From the NCBI GenBank assembly GCA_024233675.1, contig JACKPH010000002.1, positions 1-64,000 on the forward strand: a stretch of 64,000 nt of DNA, in the 5' to 3' direction. The notes under the pieces are model-generated. The model did no database searches. It worked only from the letters and a program-made list of their open reading frames with translations, and was not told where the DNA came from. This DNA comes from Thermotogae bacterium (lineage in GTDB: Bacteria > Thermotogota > Thermotogae > Petrotogales > Petrotogaceae). Below are positions 1 to 9,510 of this stretch, in pieces (the first letter of the stretch is position 1; the number at the start of each line of letters is the position of its first letter). Position numbers and translations under genes: made by a program.

Positions 1-1021
<1,021 letters not shown>

Positions 1022-1125
1022 AATGGTTTGTCTAGCTCTTTCTTTTTTTCCTTACCTTGCTTCTTTTTTTACTGGCTTGCCTCTATTCATTTTTCAATGA
1101 GCCTCTTTCTCTGTTGCCGAAGTAT

Positions 1126-1154
1126 AGTTTATCATACCTCCCCTTCCCTGTCAA
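1126..1154 (-). promoter_or_regulatory. rRNA operon promoter (copy 1)
   Basis: On the minus strand TTGACA (1149-1154) is followed after exactly 17 bases by TAAACT (1126-1131), a near-consensus housekeeping promoter. The flank upstream is T/A-tract rich, like an UP element. The leader that follows contains GCTCATTGAAAA, which resembles a boxA antitermination element, before the 16S processing arm. Confidence 0.75.
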
Positions 1155-1280
1155 TTGCTTTTACTTTAATTCTTCTTTTCCTTTCCTTTAATACCGTCCA
1201 CCTCTATTGGCGTTTATTGTTTATTTTATTTTTATATTTATTGTATAATATAAGTAGATTATATTATAAGGAGTGTATTT

Positions 1281-2363
1281 ATGAAATCAGAAGATATTAA
1301 ATATTTATCACAAAAAATAATGGAAACAGGTGAAATTCCGCTTATATGGGGTCATTTTGGTGCGGGTAAAACAGATATTATAAGACAGATTGCAGAAGAA
1401 ACCGGTAAAGAGCTTATAATTCTTGTTATTTCTCAGATGGAACCGGGTGATTTAATAGGTCTTCCTTCAAGGTCAGAAGATAAAACTCTTTTTCTCAGAC
1501 CTGACTGGTGGCCTGAAAAAGATAATACCATTATTTTAATAGACGAAATTAACAGAGCTCACCGCTCAATAAGAAATGCAATAATGCAGCTTCTCCTTGA
1601 CAGGAGAATTCATAATCATATTTTACCTGCCGGAACCTGGATTGCTGCAGCCGCAAATCCGCCTGACGAAGATTATGATCAGGTAGATCTTATTTCCGAT
1701 CCGGCTTTTATGTCTAGATTTTTTCATCTTTCAATTACTCCGGATGTTTCTTCTTGGCTTAAATGGGCCGGAAAAGAAAATATAAGTAAAAATATTTATT
1801 CTTTTATAGAAAATTTTCCGGAATTTCTGACCGTAGATAAATTTGTTTCACTGCAGCTTAATCTCAGGCCGAGTCCGAGAAGCTGGTTCAAATTAAGTAA
1901 AGTTCTTTCGAATTTAAGCAGTGAAGATTTCGAAAAATATGCACTTGTACTTGCTTCCGGTATAGTCGGTACAGACGCTGCAAAAACTTTTATAAATTTT
2001 CTTAATAATGAAACAACTTTACCGGATACATATGATATTCTTACAGGGAAAACAGATTTTGAAATTATTAAAAGACTTTCTCCGGAGGATAAAATAAACG
2101 TTGTATACAGGATTAATTCATATATAGAAAATCTTTCCGAGGATACTATGTTTAAAATTCTAAACGATGAAGATCATAAAATTTTTGCAAAAAATATTAA
2201 AAAATATTCTGAAATTTTTCCGCGAGACCTTATTTTTTCTGTTCTGAGATCTCTGGATTCTCTGGTCTCAAAAAATAACGGTGTAAGAAAGGCTTTTTAT
2301 GATAAACTTTTTGAAGAAATTGCCTTCGAACTTAACGATGAAAGCTGGATAAAAGAATTATGA
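1281..2363 (+). CDS. MoxR-family AAA+ ATPase
   Basis: A 360-residue AAA+ ATPase of the MoxR/AAA_5 type. Walker A GHFGAGKT is at residues 24-31, Walker B IILIDE at 84-89, the sensor-1 asparagine in AAANP near 126 and a likely arginine finger in MSRFF near 146. The C-terminal third is helical and not recognised. Its stop overlaps the start of the VWA-domain gene by four bases (ATGA), so the two are translationally coupled. MoxR ATPases typically act as chaperones with VWA partners in metal-centre assembly or stress responses; the client here is unknown. The start has a GGAGTG ribosome site. A TATAAT at 1244-1249 could be its -10 box, with no good -35. Confidence 0.9.
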   Translation: MKSEDIKYLSQKIMETGEIPLIWGHFGAGKTDIIRQIAEETGKELIILVISQMEPGDLIGLPSRSEDKTLFLRPDWWPEKDNTIILIDEINRAHRSIRNAIMQLLLDRRIHNHILPAGTWIAAAANPPDEDYDQVDLISDPAFMSRFFHLSITPDVSSWLKWAGKENISKNIYSFIENFPEFLTVDKFVSLQLNLRPSPRSWFKLSKVLSNLSSEDFEKYALVLASGIVGTDAAKTFINFLNNETTLPDTYDILTGKTDFEIIKRLSPEDKINVVYRINSYIENLSEDTMFKILNDEDHKIFAKNIKKYSEIFPRDLIFSVLRSLDSLVSKNNGVRKAFYDKLFEEIAFELNDESWIKEL

Positions 2364-3538
2364 CCAATATAATGGAAGATGCATGGATAGATCTGTCTAA
2401 AGAAAATTATTTTTTTAATTATTTCAGACTTTTTTGTGAAATGATTCCCTCTGAAACCGTAAAAACAATTAAATCTACTTTTACTTCTAAGGGTCAGATA
2501 AGAATTATTTATAATGATAAAGTTCTTTCTCTTAAAGGTGTACGTTTTACAAAAGCATTACTTAAACATCAGATTTATCACATTGTATTCGGACATCCTT
2601 TTATCAAGCTTAAAGATAAAAGAGGAAAAGGTCTTATGAACCTTTGTATGGATGCGGCAATAAATCAGTATATAAGAGAACTTGATGCTTTTGCACAGCC
2701 TCTTGACGTTATGATAAAAGAAGGTCATGATGTTGATAATAATGTTTTTTTTGTAACTGCTCCGATAAATATGTTAAACAGAACCGCAGAAGAATATTAT
2801 GATTATGCACTAAAAGTTCTGGAAGATAATAAAATGATTGATATAGAGGAGTTTAATTCAAATGAAAATTTTGAATCACATGATTTTGAAAGTGAACTTT
2901 CTTATGAAATGACTTTTAATATAGTAAGCGAAATAGTTACTATGTCACATGATAAATCAAAAAATAATTTACCGGACGGACTGGAACAGAATATAAAAAC
3001 TGTAATAAACAAACCGATGTTAAGCTGGAAAACCCTTTTAAGGACTTTTTTCGGTTCTGGAATACGCACGGATAAATACAGAACTCCTTTAAAACCAAAC
3101 AGAAGATATGATTTTCAGCCCGGCTGGCAATCGGAATCCGGTCCTAATATAGTTGTTTTACTTGATACAAGTGGCTCAATAATAGATGAAGAATACGGAC
3201 AGTTTTTCGGTGAAATCGAATCAATCTGTAAAAATCTCGGCGGAAATGTAAAAATTATACAGTCCGATAATGCTGTTCAGTCAATAACAGAATATAAGCG
3301 CGGAAAATGGAGTGATATAGTTATAAAAGGTAAAGGTTCAAGTGACCTTCAGCCTGCCATAGACTATATAGAAAAAAATCTCAGACCTGAGGGAATAATA
3401 CTTTTTACAGACGGATGGCTTGAAGTTCCTAATATAAGAAGAAAATCCCTATTTGTTCTTTCAAAAAATTATAACAAAGATTTTTACAGTCAGGCTGTGA
3501 GTTATTATGGTAACAAATCAGTTGCACTACTTAATTAG
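2360..3538 (+). CDS. VWA-domain protein with DUF2201-like metallopeptidase-like N-terminus
   Basis: A 392-residue cytosolic protein, partner of the upstream MoxR ATPase. The C-terminal von Willebrand A domain has the metal-site motif DTSGS at 269-273 and a later TDG. The N-terminal half resembles DUF2201_N, which has a zincin-like HExxH helix, but here residues 70-74 read HQIYH followed by GH. Both histidines are kept and the catalytic glutamate is glutamine, so it may bind metal without hydrolysing peptides. Family knowledge: DUF2201/VWA proteins pair with MoxR ATPases; function unproven. It is followed 14 bases later by rqcH, probably in the same transcript. Confidence 0.85.
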   Translation: MTNIMEDAWIDLSKENYFFNYFRLFCEMIPSETVKTIKSTFTSKGQIRIIYNDKVLSLKGVRFTKALLKHQIYHIVFGHPFIKLKDKRGKGLMNLCMDAAINQYIRELDAFAQPLDVMIKEGHDVDNNVFFVTAPINMLNRTAEEYYDYALKVLEDNKMIDIEEFNSNENFESHDFESELSYEMTFNIVSEIVTMSHDKSKNNLPDGLEQNIKTVINKPMLSWKTLLRTFFGSGIRTDKYRTPLKPNRRYDFQPGWQSESGPNIVVLLDTSGSIIDEEYGQFFGEIESICKNLGGNVKIIQSDNAVQSITEYKRGKWSDIVIKGKGSSDLQPAIDYIEKNLRPEGIILFTDGWLEVPNIRRKSLFVLSKNYNKDFYSQAVSYYGNKSVALLN

Positions 3539-3552
3539 AACGGAGTGTTATT

Positions 3553-5115
3553 ATGCCTTTAGACGGTCTTTATGTACATAAACTTATAAGAGAAATAAAA
3601 TCAAATTCACAGAATATGAATATAAAAAATATTTATCAGCCCGTTAATGATCAGATACTTTTTCAGCTTACACACGGCAACATACTTTTCTCACTTGAAA
3701 ATCCATGCTATATGATTTATCTTGATAAGAAACCCGATGTCCCGGAAAAACCCGGAAATTTTTCTCTTTTTCTGAGAAAGAAAATAAAATCAGGTAAAAT
3801 AAAAGATATAATACAGTTAAGTATAGACCGTACCGGTTATTTTGAAATAGAATCATTTGACGAAATAGGAAATCTGAGAAACTTCAGACTTTACTTTGAA
3901 CTTATGGGAAGAAACTCAAACCTTATTTTGGTAAATGAAGATAACAAAATAGAAGATGCCTTTAAAAAATCAAATACGGATACACGTACAATATTTCCGG
4001 GAGCTATTTTCAGACCGTTTTATGATTCTGATAAAAAAAACATACTCGAAACACCATTTTCGGAAGAAGACTTACAAAATAAGAATCTTTGCGGTTTTTC
4101 AAAAACTTCTTATGATATATTATCCGAAAAAGGCAGGGAAAAATGTATCAGTGATTTACAGAATAATTTTGTATATTATACCGACAGCAACGGTAAATAT
4201 GATATACTCGCACTCGACCCTCAGAGTTCGGATTCGGAAATTTTAACCCCTTCAGCCGGAATAATAAAACTTTTCAGTGAAAAATCCAATATGGCAAGAT
4301 TTTCTGATATTAAAAAAAGACTTGAAAAAAATATTTTAAAACATATTGAAAAATATGAAAAACAACGAGATTATCTTATGCAGGATATATCCCAGAAAGA
4401 CACACTTGATACTCTTATAAAAAACGGGGAAATTTTAAAAGCAAATATATATAAAGTAAAAAAAGGCGATAAAAAAGTAGTTTTTGAAGACTGGTATACA
4501 GGAGATAATGTAGAAATAGAGCTTGATGAATTAAAAACCCCGGCAAAAAATCTGGAATTAATTTTTAAAAATATAAAAAAAATAAAAACAAGAGTAACTA
4601 TATCTCAGCAAAGACTTAAGGAAACTTCTGATTTTCTTGAATATCTTTATCAGCTCTGGGCAGGTATAGATATATCAGAAACCGTTGAGGATCTGAAACA
4701 GATAAACGAGGAAATGATATCTGAAAATCTTATTAAAAATTCAGGTAATAAAAAAATAAAAAAAGTAAAAAATACCTACCGAATTTTCGATTATGAAAAT
4801 TATGAAATAATTGTAGGAAAAAATAATACGCAAAATGATGAAATAACAAAAAATGCAGCAAAAGATGATATATGGCTTCATACGAAAGGAATTCCCGGTT
4901 CTCATGTTATTGTAAAAAGAAAAAATGAAGATATTCCGGAAATTGTTTTGAAATATGCCGCTTCTCTTGCAGCTACATACTCAAGAGCAAAAATGTCCTA
5001 TAATGTTTCGGTAGATTATACAGAAAGAAAAAATGTGTGGAAACCAAAAGGGGCTAAACCCGGAATGGTACTTTATAAAAATTTCAGTACACTAACCGCA
5101 AATCCTATCAGATAA
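3553..5115 (+). CDS. rqcH: Rqc2/RqcH-type ribosome quality control factor (NFACT protein)
   Basis: The family binds obstructed 50S subunits carrying peptidyl-tRNA and recruits tRNA-Ala to build alanine tails marking nascent chains for degradation. This 520-residue protein has the NFACT-N domain with the conserved Asp-Arg pair at 92-93 and the ELMG-SN-IL signature near 116-127, a central helical coiled-coil region (about 265-400), and a C-terminal NFACT-R domain containing DDIWLHTKGIPGSHVIVK. Length is slightly below the usual 550-580. Start ATG has GGAGTG upstream. It ends the moxR-VWA-rqcH group and is followed by a strong terminator. tmRNA is encoded elsewhere in this window, so two rescue routes coexist. 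Confidence 0.93.
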   Translation: MPLDGLYVHKLIREIKSNSQNMNIKNIYQPVNDQILFQLTHGNILFSLENPCYMIYLDKKPDVPEKPGNFSLFLRKKIKSGKIKDIIQLSIDRTGYFEIESFDEIGNLRNFRLYFELMGRNSNLILVNEDNKIEDAFKKSNTDTRTIFPGAIFRPFYDSDKKNILETPFSEEDLQNKNLCGFSKTSYDILSEKGREKCISDLQNNFVYYTDSNGKYDILALDPQSSDSEILTPSAGIIKLFSEKSNMARFSDIKKRLEKNILKHIEKYEKQRDYLMQDISQKDTLDTLIKNGEILKANIYKVKKGDKKVVFEDWYTGDNVEIELDELKTPAKNLELIFKNIKKIKTRVTISQQRLKETSDFLEYLYQLWAGIDISETVEDLKQINEEMISENLIKNSGNKKIKKVKNTYRIFDYENYEIIVGKNNTQNDEITKNAAKDDIWLHTKGIPGSHVIVKRKNEDIPEIVLKYAASLAATYSRAKMSYNVSVDYTERKNVWKPKGAKPGMVLYKNFSTLTANPIR

Positions 5116-5169
5116 AAACAGAATTTGACTCAGAAATTTAAAAATAAATAAAATTACGTATTTTCCTGT

Positions 5170-5210
5170 AAAAAAGACAGTATCAATAATTAACAGATAC
5201 TGTCTTTTTT
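5170..5210. terminator. Bidirectional terminator after rqcH
   Basis: A 15-bp hairpin, arms AAAAAAGACAGTATC and GATACTGTCTTTTTT with an 11-base loop, flanked by A and T tracts on the two sides. It lies between the convergent rqcH and DUF1905 genes. Confidence 0.85.
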
Positions 5211-5258
5211 TATAGTTTAATTTATATTTCGGATTATTTTTTAATTTATTAAATACTA

Positions 5259-5711
5259 CTATTTTAATTTTTCTAAAATAAGAATCAGTTTATTAAGTCT
5301 GTTTTTCTTAGTTTCTTCTTTTTTTGCTATTTCAATAAAATTAGCCTGTTCACGTTTTAAATAATCCGGCTGTTTAAGATACCGGTCTAAAACACCTTTT
5401 TCCCTGAGAGCTTTCTCTATGTAAGGACTAACAACATATTTACGTTCCGCCGTATCTTTTTCGAGAGTAACATGCACTGTATCTCCCGTTTCTTTTCCTA
5501 CCAACTGCTTTATAAATTTATTGTATACTATATAGTGCCCGTTTAAAGAAGGAAGAAGTGTATGCTCAAACTTATTACCATCAACAGTTATCAAAACCGG
5601 GATATTACCTTTTGACCCGAATTCCTCAAATACCTGATAAGGGAAATATATAACACTCCATTTAATTTTTCCTTCAAGTCTTTTAATTTCAGCGTCAAAT
5701 TCATATTTCAC
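5259..5711 (-). CDS. DUF1905 / YdeI-OmdA-like protein
   Basis: A 150-residue soluble protein. The first ~90 residues fit DUF1905 (a small beta barrel; motif VIYFPYQVFEEFGSKG near 20-35, then a GHYIVYNK stretch), and the C-terminal ~55 residues fit the helical bacteriocin-protection YdeI/OmdA tail with YLKQPDYLKREQANFIE. Starts at GTG with GGGGTGA upstream. The biochemical role of the family is unsettled. It is upstream of nothing on the same strand except the shared terminator, so probably monocistronic. Confidence 0.72.
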   Translation of the reverse strand: MKYEFDAEIKRLEGKIKWSVIYFPYQVFEEFGSKGNIPVLITVDGNKFEHTLLPSLNGHYIVYNKFIKQLVGKETGDTVHVTLEKDTAERKYVVSPYIEKALREKGVLDRYLKQPDYLKREQANFIEIAKKEETKKNRLNKLILILEKLK

Positions 5712-5772
5712 GATAATTCACCCCACAGTGATTTTGAGACATTTATAAATTTAACTATTACAAAATTATAAA

Positions 5773-6138
5773 TCATATAAATACACACCAAGTCACACCA
5801 AATTTATCTATACATACAAATTGTAAAGGACTGTAATCACATTTGTCTAAAGCTGAGCATTCAACTGCTCCTTCTTTAAGTATTTCATAAGCTCTTCTGA
5901 CATTTTCTTCGCCACCCTCACCGAAATGGAAGCAAAACATCATTGTGTTACCTGCTTTTACTTCTTCCGGGATTTCGGAAACGGCAATTACCTGTCCGTA
6001 AGCATTGAGTTCAGAATGCATATATCCGCCTTTTCCGTTATCATAAGCACACAAAACTTCTGCATTAAATGCTTTTTTGTAAAATTCAACAGCTTCAGTA
6101 CTCCCCTTTACATAAACCTGCATCATTGATCTTAACAT
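5773..6138 (-). CDS. VOC-superfamily (PhnB/glyoxalase-like) protein
   Basis: A 121-residue single VOC domain with paired beta-alpha-beta-beta-beta units; the pattern VYVKGSTEAVEFYKKAFNA and the C-terminal FGVTWCVF are typical of PhnB-like proteins (usual length 130-150). The classical PhnB metal residues are only partly visible, so enzymatic activity is uncertain. Start ATG is 5-7 bases after GGGGGT. Its own transcription unit lies between the DUF1905 gene and the phospholipase D-like gene on the same strand. Confidence 0.75.
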   Translation of the reverse strand: MLRSMMQVYVKGSTEAVEFYKKAFNAEVLCAYDNGKGGYMHSELNAYGQVIAVSEIPEEVKAGNTMMFCFHFGEGGEENVRRAYEILKEGAVECSALDKCDYSPLQFVCIDKFGVTWCVFI

Positions 6139-6232
6139 ATTTTTACCCCCGGCATTATCTTTATAAAGGTATATAATTGTATTATATCATAAAATTTAAT
6201 TAAATTGATTTTTTTCTACTTTAAAAATTAAA

Positions 6233-6277
6233 AAAAATCGGCATATTTTTTATAAAGAGATTATTATGCCGATTTTT
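6233..6277 (-). terminator. Terminator after phospholipase D-like gene
   Basis: Arms AAAAATCGGCATA and TATGCCGATTTTT form 13 pairs around a 19-base loop, starting a few bases past the stop codon on the minus strand and followed there by T-rich sequence. Confidence 0.75.
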
Positions 6278-6284
6278 ATTTTAT

Positions 6285-7472
6285 TTATTTTTTATTTTCA
6301 GTATAGTTTTTATAAAGTTTTTCAAATTCATTGTTATAACTTTCTGCAATTTTACTGCTGTGTATAACTAAAGCATTTTCATCATTTTTTTCCTGCGCTG
6401 CATTAGTAAAATTGAAAGACCCCGTAATAATAATTTCATTATCAATAATCATTGTTTTATAATGAAATGTATCGGGATTTTTATCCAAAACAACATCAAA
6501 TTCATTTTTAATACTGTTATAAACTGACCACTGAGATGAAGCCTGATAGGTTTCCATTATAGTTCTTACTTTAACGCCTCTGTTTTCTGCTCTTATAAGA
6601 GCATCTGCTATTTCCTGATCAGTAAAAGTAAATATCATAACATTTATATTACTCACCGCATTATCTATGAGATCTACAATCTCACTCCTAAAATCATCCT
6701 CAGGTGTAAAATAAACATCAAAATCACCTGTTTTAAGTTTAACCGTAGAAATTCCTGTATTCTGTGTAAATTTTTTCCCAAAGTTCAAATCATAAAACTG
6801 TTCTGAAAATTCATCCATATAATACTGAGCTATAACATTACTGAAAATAATAAGTGTATTATTTGAATTTTTCTTAAGCCCATTTTCTGTAAAATTTGTA
6901 CTTCCTGTCATTATACAGTAACCGTCAACTATTATAAATTTATCGTGCATTAGTGCCGAATTCATATCGTATATTACTTTTATACCTGATTTGGGAAATT
7001 TAAAATCTGTATAGTTATTTCTGTTACTTGCCTCAACCACAACTTTAACATCTATACCTCTTGAAGATGCATTAACAAGTGCATTTATAATACCTTTGTT
7101 ATCTATATCATAACATGAAACATAAACAAATTTCTGGGCTCCGTTTATTATGTCAAGCATGTAATCAAGATTCATTTCATTATTTTCAGCATAATGATCA
7201 AAAAATAAAACAGTAGAATCTTCAGTAATATCATCAGAAAATCTTAATTTTATAGTATCTCCGGAATTAAGAAAATCATAATCTTTAAAACTTCCGTCAC
7301 TTCTTATGAAAAATTCATCATTTTCTGTATACTGTCCGGATATATAATTATCAGACCCGTTATACCCAGTTATAAGAAAATAATCTCCTAACCCCATTTT
7401 AAAAGTATAATCAGATGAAAAAGAAAATATTACCGTGACTAAAAAAACTATTAAAAAAATTCTTTTTTTCAA
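6285..7472 (-). CDS. Exported phospholipase D-like protein (two HKD motifs)
   Basis: A 395-residue secreted protein with a Lys-rich start and hydrophobic signal segment (residues 2-20). After an unassigned ~80-residue N-terminal beta region come two PLD half-domains: HDKFIIVDG near 176-184 with GSTNFTENG, and HYKTMIIDN near 337-345 with GSFNFTNAA. Both keep the HxK and downstream Gly-Ser/Asn pattern. Family members hydrolyse phosphodiesters of lipids or nucleic acids; a secreted nuclease or lipase is the likely role. I chose the TTG at 7472: the two in-frame start codons upstream (GTG 7481, ATG 7478) overlap or crowd the GGAGG site. Confidence 0.88.
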   Translation of the reverse strand: MKKRIFLIVFLVTVIFSFSSDYTFKMGLGDYFLITGYNGSDNYISGQYTENDEFFIRSDGSFKDYDFLNSGDTIKLRFSDDITEDSTVLFFDHYAENNEMNLDYMLDIINGAQKFVYVSCYDIDNKGIINALVNASSRGIDVKVVVEASNRNNYTDFKFPKSGIKVIYDMNSALMHDKFIIVDGYCIMTGSTNFTENGLKKNSNNTLIIFSNVIAQYYMDEFSEQFYDLNFGKKFTQNTGISTVKLKTGDFDVYFTPEDDFRSEIVDLIDNAVSNINVMIFTFTDQEIADALIRAENRGVKVRTIMETYQASSQWSVYNSIKNEFDVVLDKNPDTFHYKTMIIDNEIIITGSFNFTNAAQEKNDENALVIHSSKIAESYNNEFEKLYKNYTENKK

Positions 7473-7508
7473 AAGCATCACCTCCGAAAATAATTATACC
7501 CTAAAAAG

Positions 7509-7533
7509 AAAAAAGTGGCTATAAAAGCCACAT
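7509..7533 (-). terminator. Terminator for the 109-residue gene
   Basis: On the minus strand GTGGCT-TTTAT-AGCCAC is followed by TTTTTTCTTTTT. It lies between the hypothetical gene at 7652-7981 and the phospholipase D-like gene, separating their transcripts. Confidence 0.65.
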
Positions 7534-7651
7534 AAATTTAGGGGTTTATTTTAGGGGGATTACTATTTTCAGTATATATTTTATCAATATAATGTTAAAA
7601 TTCACCTCGGTTTACATTGTTTAAAATTAAATATTTATTTATAATTTGTAA

Positions 7652-7981
7652 CTATTGTTCTCTTTTTTTGCACAGACCGATCCAGTAAAAATTATCTTCT
7701 TTTGTTACAGCATAAAAAATATCTTTTCTTCCTGTTTTTATATAAAGAGAATATATTTCTAAATCATATCCTCCTGAATGGATATTTGCAAGTATTTCAC
7801 GATTAAGCGGTAAATAATTATACCAGTCCTCATCCTCATCAGAAATAATATCTTCCTGAACTATATACTCATATGCATAACTGTTAAATTCCCTTATTTC
7901 ATGTACTTTCTGAAATTTATCTATAAAATATTTTTCACCTTTAAACTTAAAATCAAGTTTTTTAAATTCCATTATTTCCAT
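7652..7981 (-). CDS. Uncharacterised 109-residue acidic protein
   Basis: I do not recognise this family. The protein is soluble, rich in Asp/Glu, Tyr and Lys, with an alternating beta pattern in the first 40 residues, an acidic stretch ISDEDEDWYNYL near 56-67 and a C-terminal FYWIGLCKK strand. No signal peptide or membrane segment. Start ATG follows AGGAGG by six bases. It is divergent from the peroxiredoxin gene across a 243-base region containing two perfect palindromes, and it has its own terminator. Confidence 0.6.
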   Translation of the reverse strand: MEIMEFKKLDFKFKGEKYFIDKFQKVHEIREFNSYAYEYIVQEDIISDEDEDWYNYLPLNREILANIHSGGYDLEIYSLYIKTGRKDIFYAVTKEDNFYWIGLCKKREQ

Positions 7982-7994
7982 ACAATACCTCCTG

Positions 7995-8020
7995 AATTTA
8001 TATATATTTATATATAAATT
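7995..8020. promoter_or_regulatory. Perfect 12-bp inverted repeat upstream of the 109-residue gene
   Basis: Arms AATTTATATATA and TATATATAAATT are exact reverse complements around a two-base centre, 14 bases upstream of the ATG. It could be an operator or a hairpin in the 5' untranslated region; AT-only composition makes chance more likely than usual. Confidence 0.3.
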
Positions 8021-8056
8021 ATAGCAAATAAAGTAAAACCATTTATTAACATAATG

Positions 8057-8070
8057 TTATTTCGAAATAA
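8057..8070. promoter_or_regulatory. Palindrome in prx/109-residue divergent region
   Basis: TTATTTCGAAATAA is a perfect 14-base palindrome located about 76 bases upstream of the peroxiredoxin -35 box. Possible dimeric-repressor operator; no family assigned. Confidence 0.3.
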
Positions 8071-8145
8071 AAAAATTCAAAAAATATTTTTATTATTATT
8101 GATTTTTTATTAATTAAATTGTCTTTATTAAATTTTAAATGTTAC

Positions 8146-8174
8146 TTGACTTTTTCTATATATAAGTTTATAAT
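8146..8174 (+). promoter_or_regulatory. Promoter of peroxiredoxin gene
   Basis: TTGACT (8146-8151) and TATAAT (8169-8174) with a 17-base spacer, 51 bases upstream of the start codon. Near-consensus housekeeping promoter, suggesting strong expression. Confidence 0.75.
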
Positions 8175-8224
8175 ATAAATGTAAATAATTAAAATCATTT
8201 TAAAAATTTAGGAGGGATTAATTT

Positions 8225-8866
8225 ATGGAAGAAAGAATGCCTTTATTGGGAGAAAAATTTCCCGAAATAATAGTAAAAACAACACATGGAGTTTTAAATT
8301 TACCTGAAGATTTAAAAGGAAAATGGACCGTTTTATTTTCTCATCCCGGAGACTTTACTCCTGTATGTACAACAGAATTTGTAAGTTTTGCAAAAAAATC
8401 AGGTGAATTTGAAAAACTTAATACGCGTCTTATAGGACTTTCAATTGATCAGGTTTTTTCTCATATAAAATGGGTGGAATGGATTAAAGATAATCTTGAT
8501 ACAGAAATTCCTTTCCCTATAATAGCGGATGATATGGGTGAAGTTTCAAAAAAACTCGGAATGATTCATCCCGGAAAAGGTACCAATACTGTAAGAGCTG
8601 TTTTTATTATAGATGAAAATGCAGTAATAAGATTAATAATGTATTATCCACAGGAAGTCGGAAGAAGTATTGATGAAATTTTAAGATCAGTTAAAGCTCT
8701 TCAGCTAAGTGATAAAAATAAAGTTGCTATGCCCGAAAACTGGCCTAATAATCCTATTATAGGAGATAAAGTAATAATACCTCCGGCAGCCGATTATAAA
8801 ACAGCAATGGAAAGAAAAAATTCCGGAGAAGGTTTTGATTGGTGGTTTAAAACTAAAAATCTATAA
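8225..8866 (+). CDS. Peroxiredoxin, 1-Cys Prx6-type
   Basis: Reduces hydrogen peroxide and organic peroxides in the cytosol. The 213-residue protein has the active-site motif [11 protein letters not shown] with the peroxidatic cysteine at 48, Thr45 and the supporting Arg near 124; C48 is the only cysteine in the chain, so there is no resolving cysteine. Length and the long C-terminal arm ([11 protein letters not shown]... onward) fit the Prx6 class common in thermophilic and anaerobic bacteria. Start ATG follows GGAGGGATTAATTT. Single-gene unit with its own promoter and terminator. Confidence 0.94.
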   Translation: MEERMPLLGEKFPEIIVKTTHGVLNLPEDLKGKWTVLFSHPGDFTPVCTTEFVSFAKKSGEFEKLNTRLIGLSIDQVFSHIKWVEWIKDNLDTEIPFPIIADDMGEVSKKLGMIHPGKGTNTVRAVFIIDENAVIRLIMYYPQEVGRSIDEILRSVKALQLSDKNKVAMPENWPNNPIIGDKVIIPPAADYKTAMERKNSGEGFDWWFKTKNL

Positions 8867-8881
8867 TTTTTTATAATATAT

Positions 8882-8927
8882 AAAAATAAGATGTTCTGTT
8901 TTTCTTAAACAGAACATTTTATTTTTG
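8882..8927 (+). terminator. Terminator after peroxiredoxin
   Basis: Hairpin with arms containing GATGTTCTGTTT and AAACAGAACAT, loop TTCTT, flanked by AAAAATAA and TTTTATTTTT. Confidence 0.8.
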
Positions 8928-9021
8928 ATATGGCAAAATATATTTTAATCATTATTTTATATCACAGAAAAATATTTTTATTAACTTTTTAATGATACAA
9001 TATTAACAAGGAGGTGCATAT

Positions 9022-9510
9022 ATGAAAAAAATATTTATTTTACCGGTTATTTTTATAGCTGTTTTATCTTTTTCTTTCCAGATCGGTGGGATTTACAGAT
9101 TTCAGAATATTTCTGTTATACCTAATATTCCTTATTACGGTATAAGAATTACAAATAATGATGGTTTTATAGGTACTTCAACAGAAATTTTTCTGAACGG
9201 TAATGAATCAGACGGCACTAAATACCTTGAATTTAACAGTTTTATTCTTTTAAATATTCCCGGTCAGTTTTTTAATATTTATACAGGTATATCACCTATA
9301 ATTCTTCTAGATATGAATGCATTAAATACACCTAATCCTTCTAATATTAACGGGCCCTTTCTTTCATTTAATCCTTTTCATTTAAAAACAGGATTACAGT
9401 TAAATTTTAATTTAATAGATATTTTTGCCGAAATTGTTTTTGTTTCTGATATCAATTTTCAATTTATTGATATTCTTACTTATCAGGCAGGAATAGGAAT
9501 TATATTTTAA
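9022..9510 (+). CDS. Exported beta-rich protein, probably outer-envelope
   Basis: A 162-residue protein with a clear signal peptide (KK start, hydrophobic 4-19). The rest is alternating aromatic/hydrophobic strands with loops such as NNDGFIGTST and NGNESDGT, ending in aromatic-rich YQAGIGIIF, as in small beta-barrel outer-membrane proteins. Family not recognised. Start ATG follows AAGGAGGTG. It converges with, and overlaps by 11 bases, the peptidase E-like gene. Confidence 0.65.
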   Translation: MKKIFILPVIFIAVLSFSFQIGGIYRFQNISVIPNIPYYGIRITNNDGFIGTSTEIFLNGNESDGTKYLEFNSFILLNIPGQFFNIYTGISPIILLDMNALNTPNPSNINGPFLSFNPFHLKTGLQLNFNLIDIFAEIVFVSDINFQFIDILTYQAGIGIIF

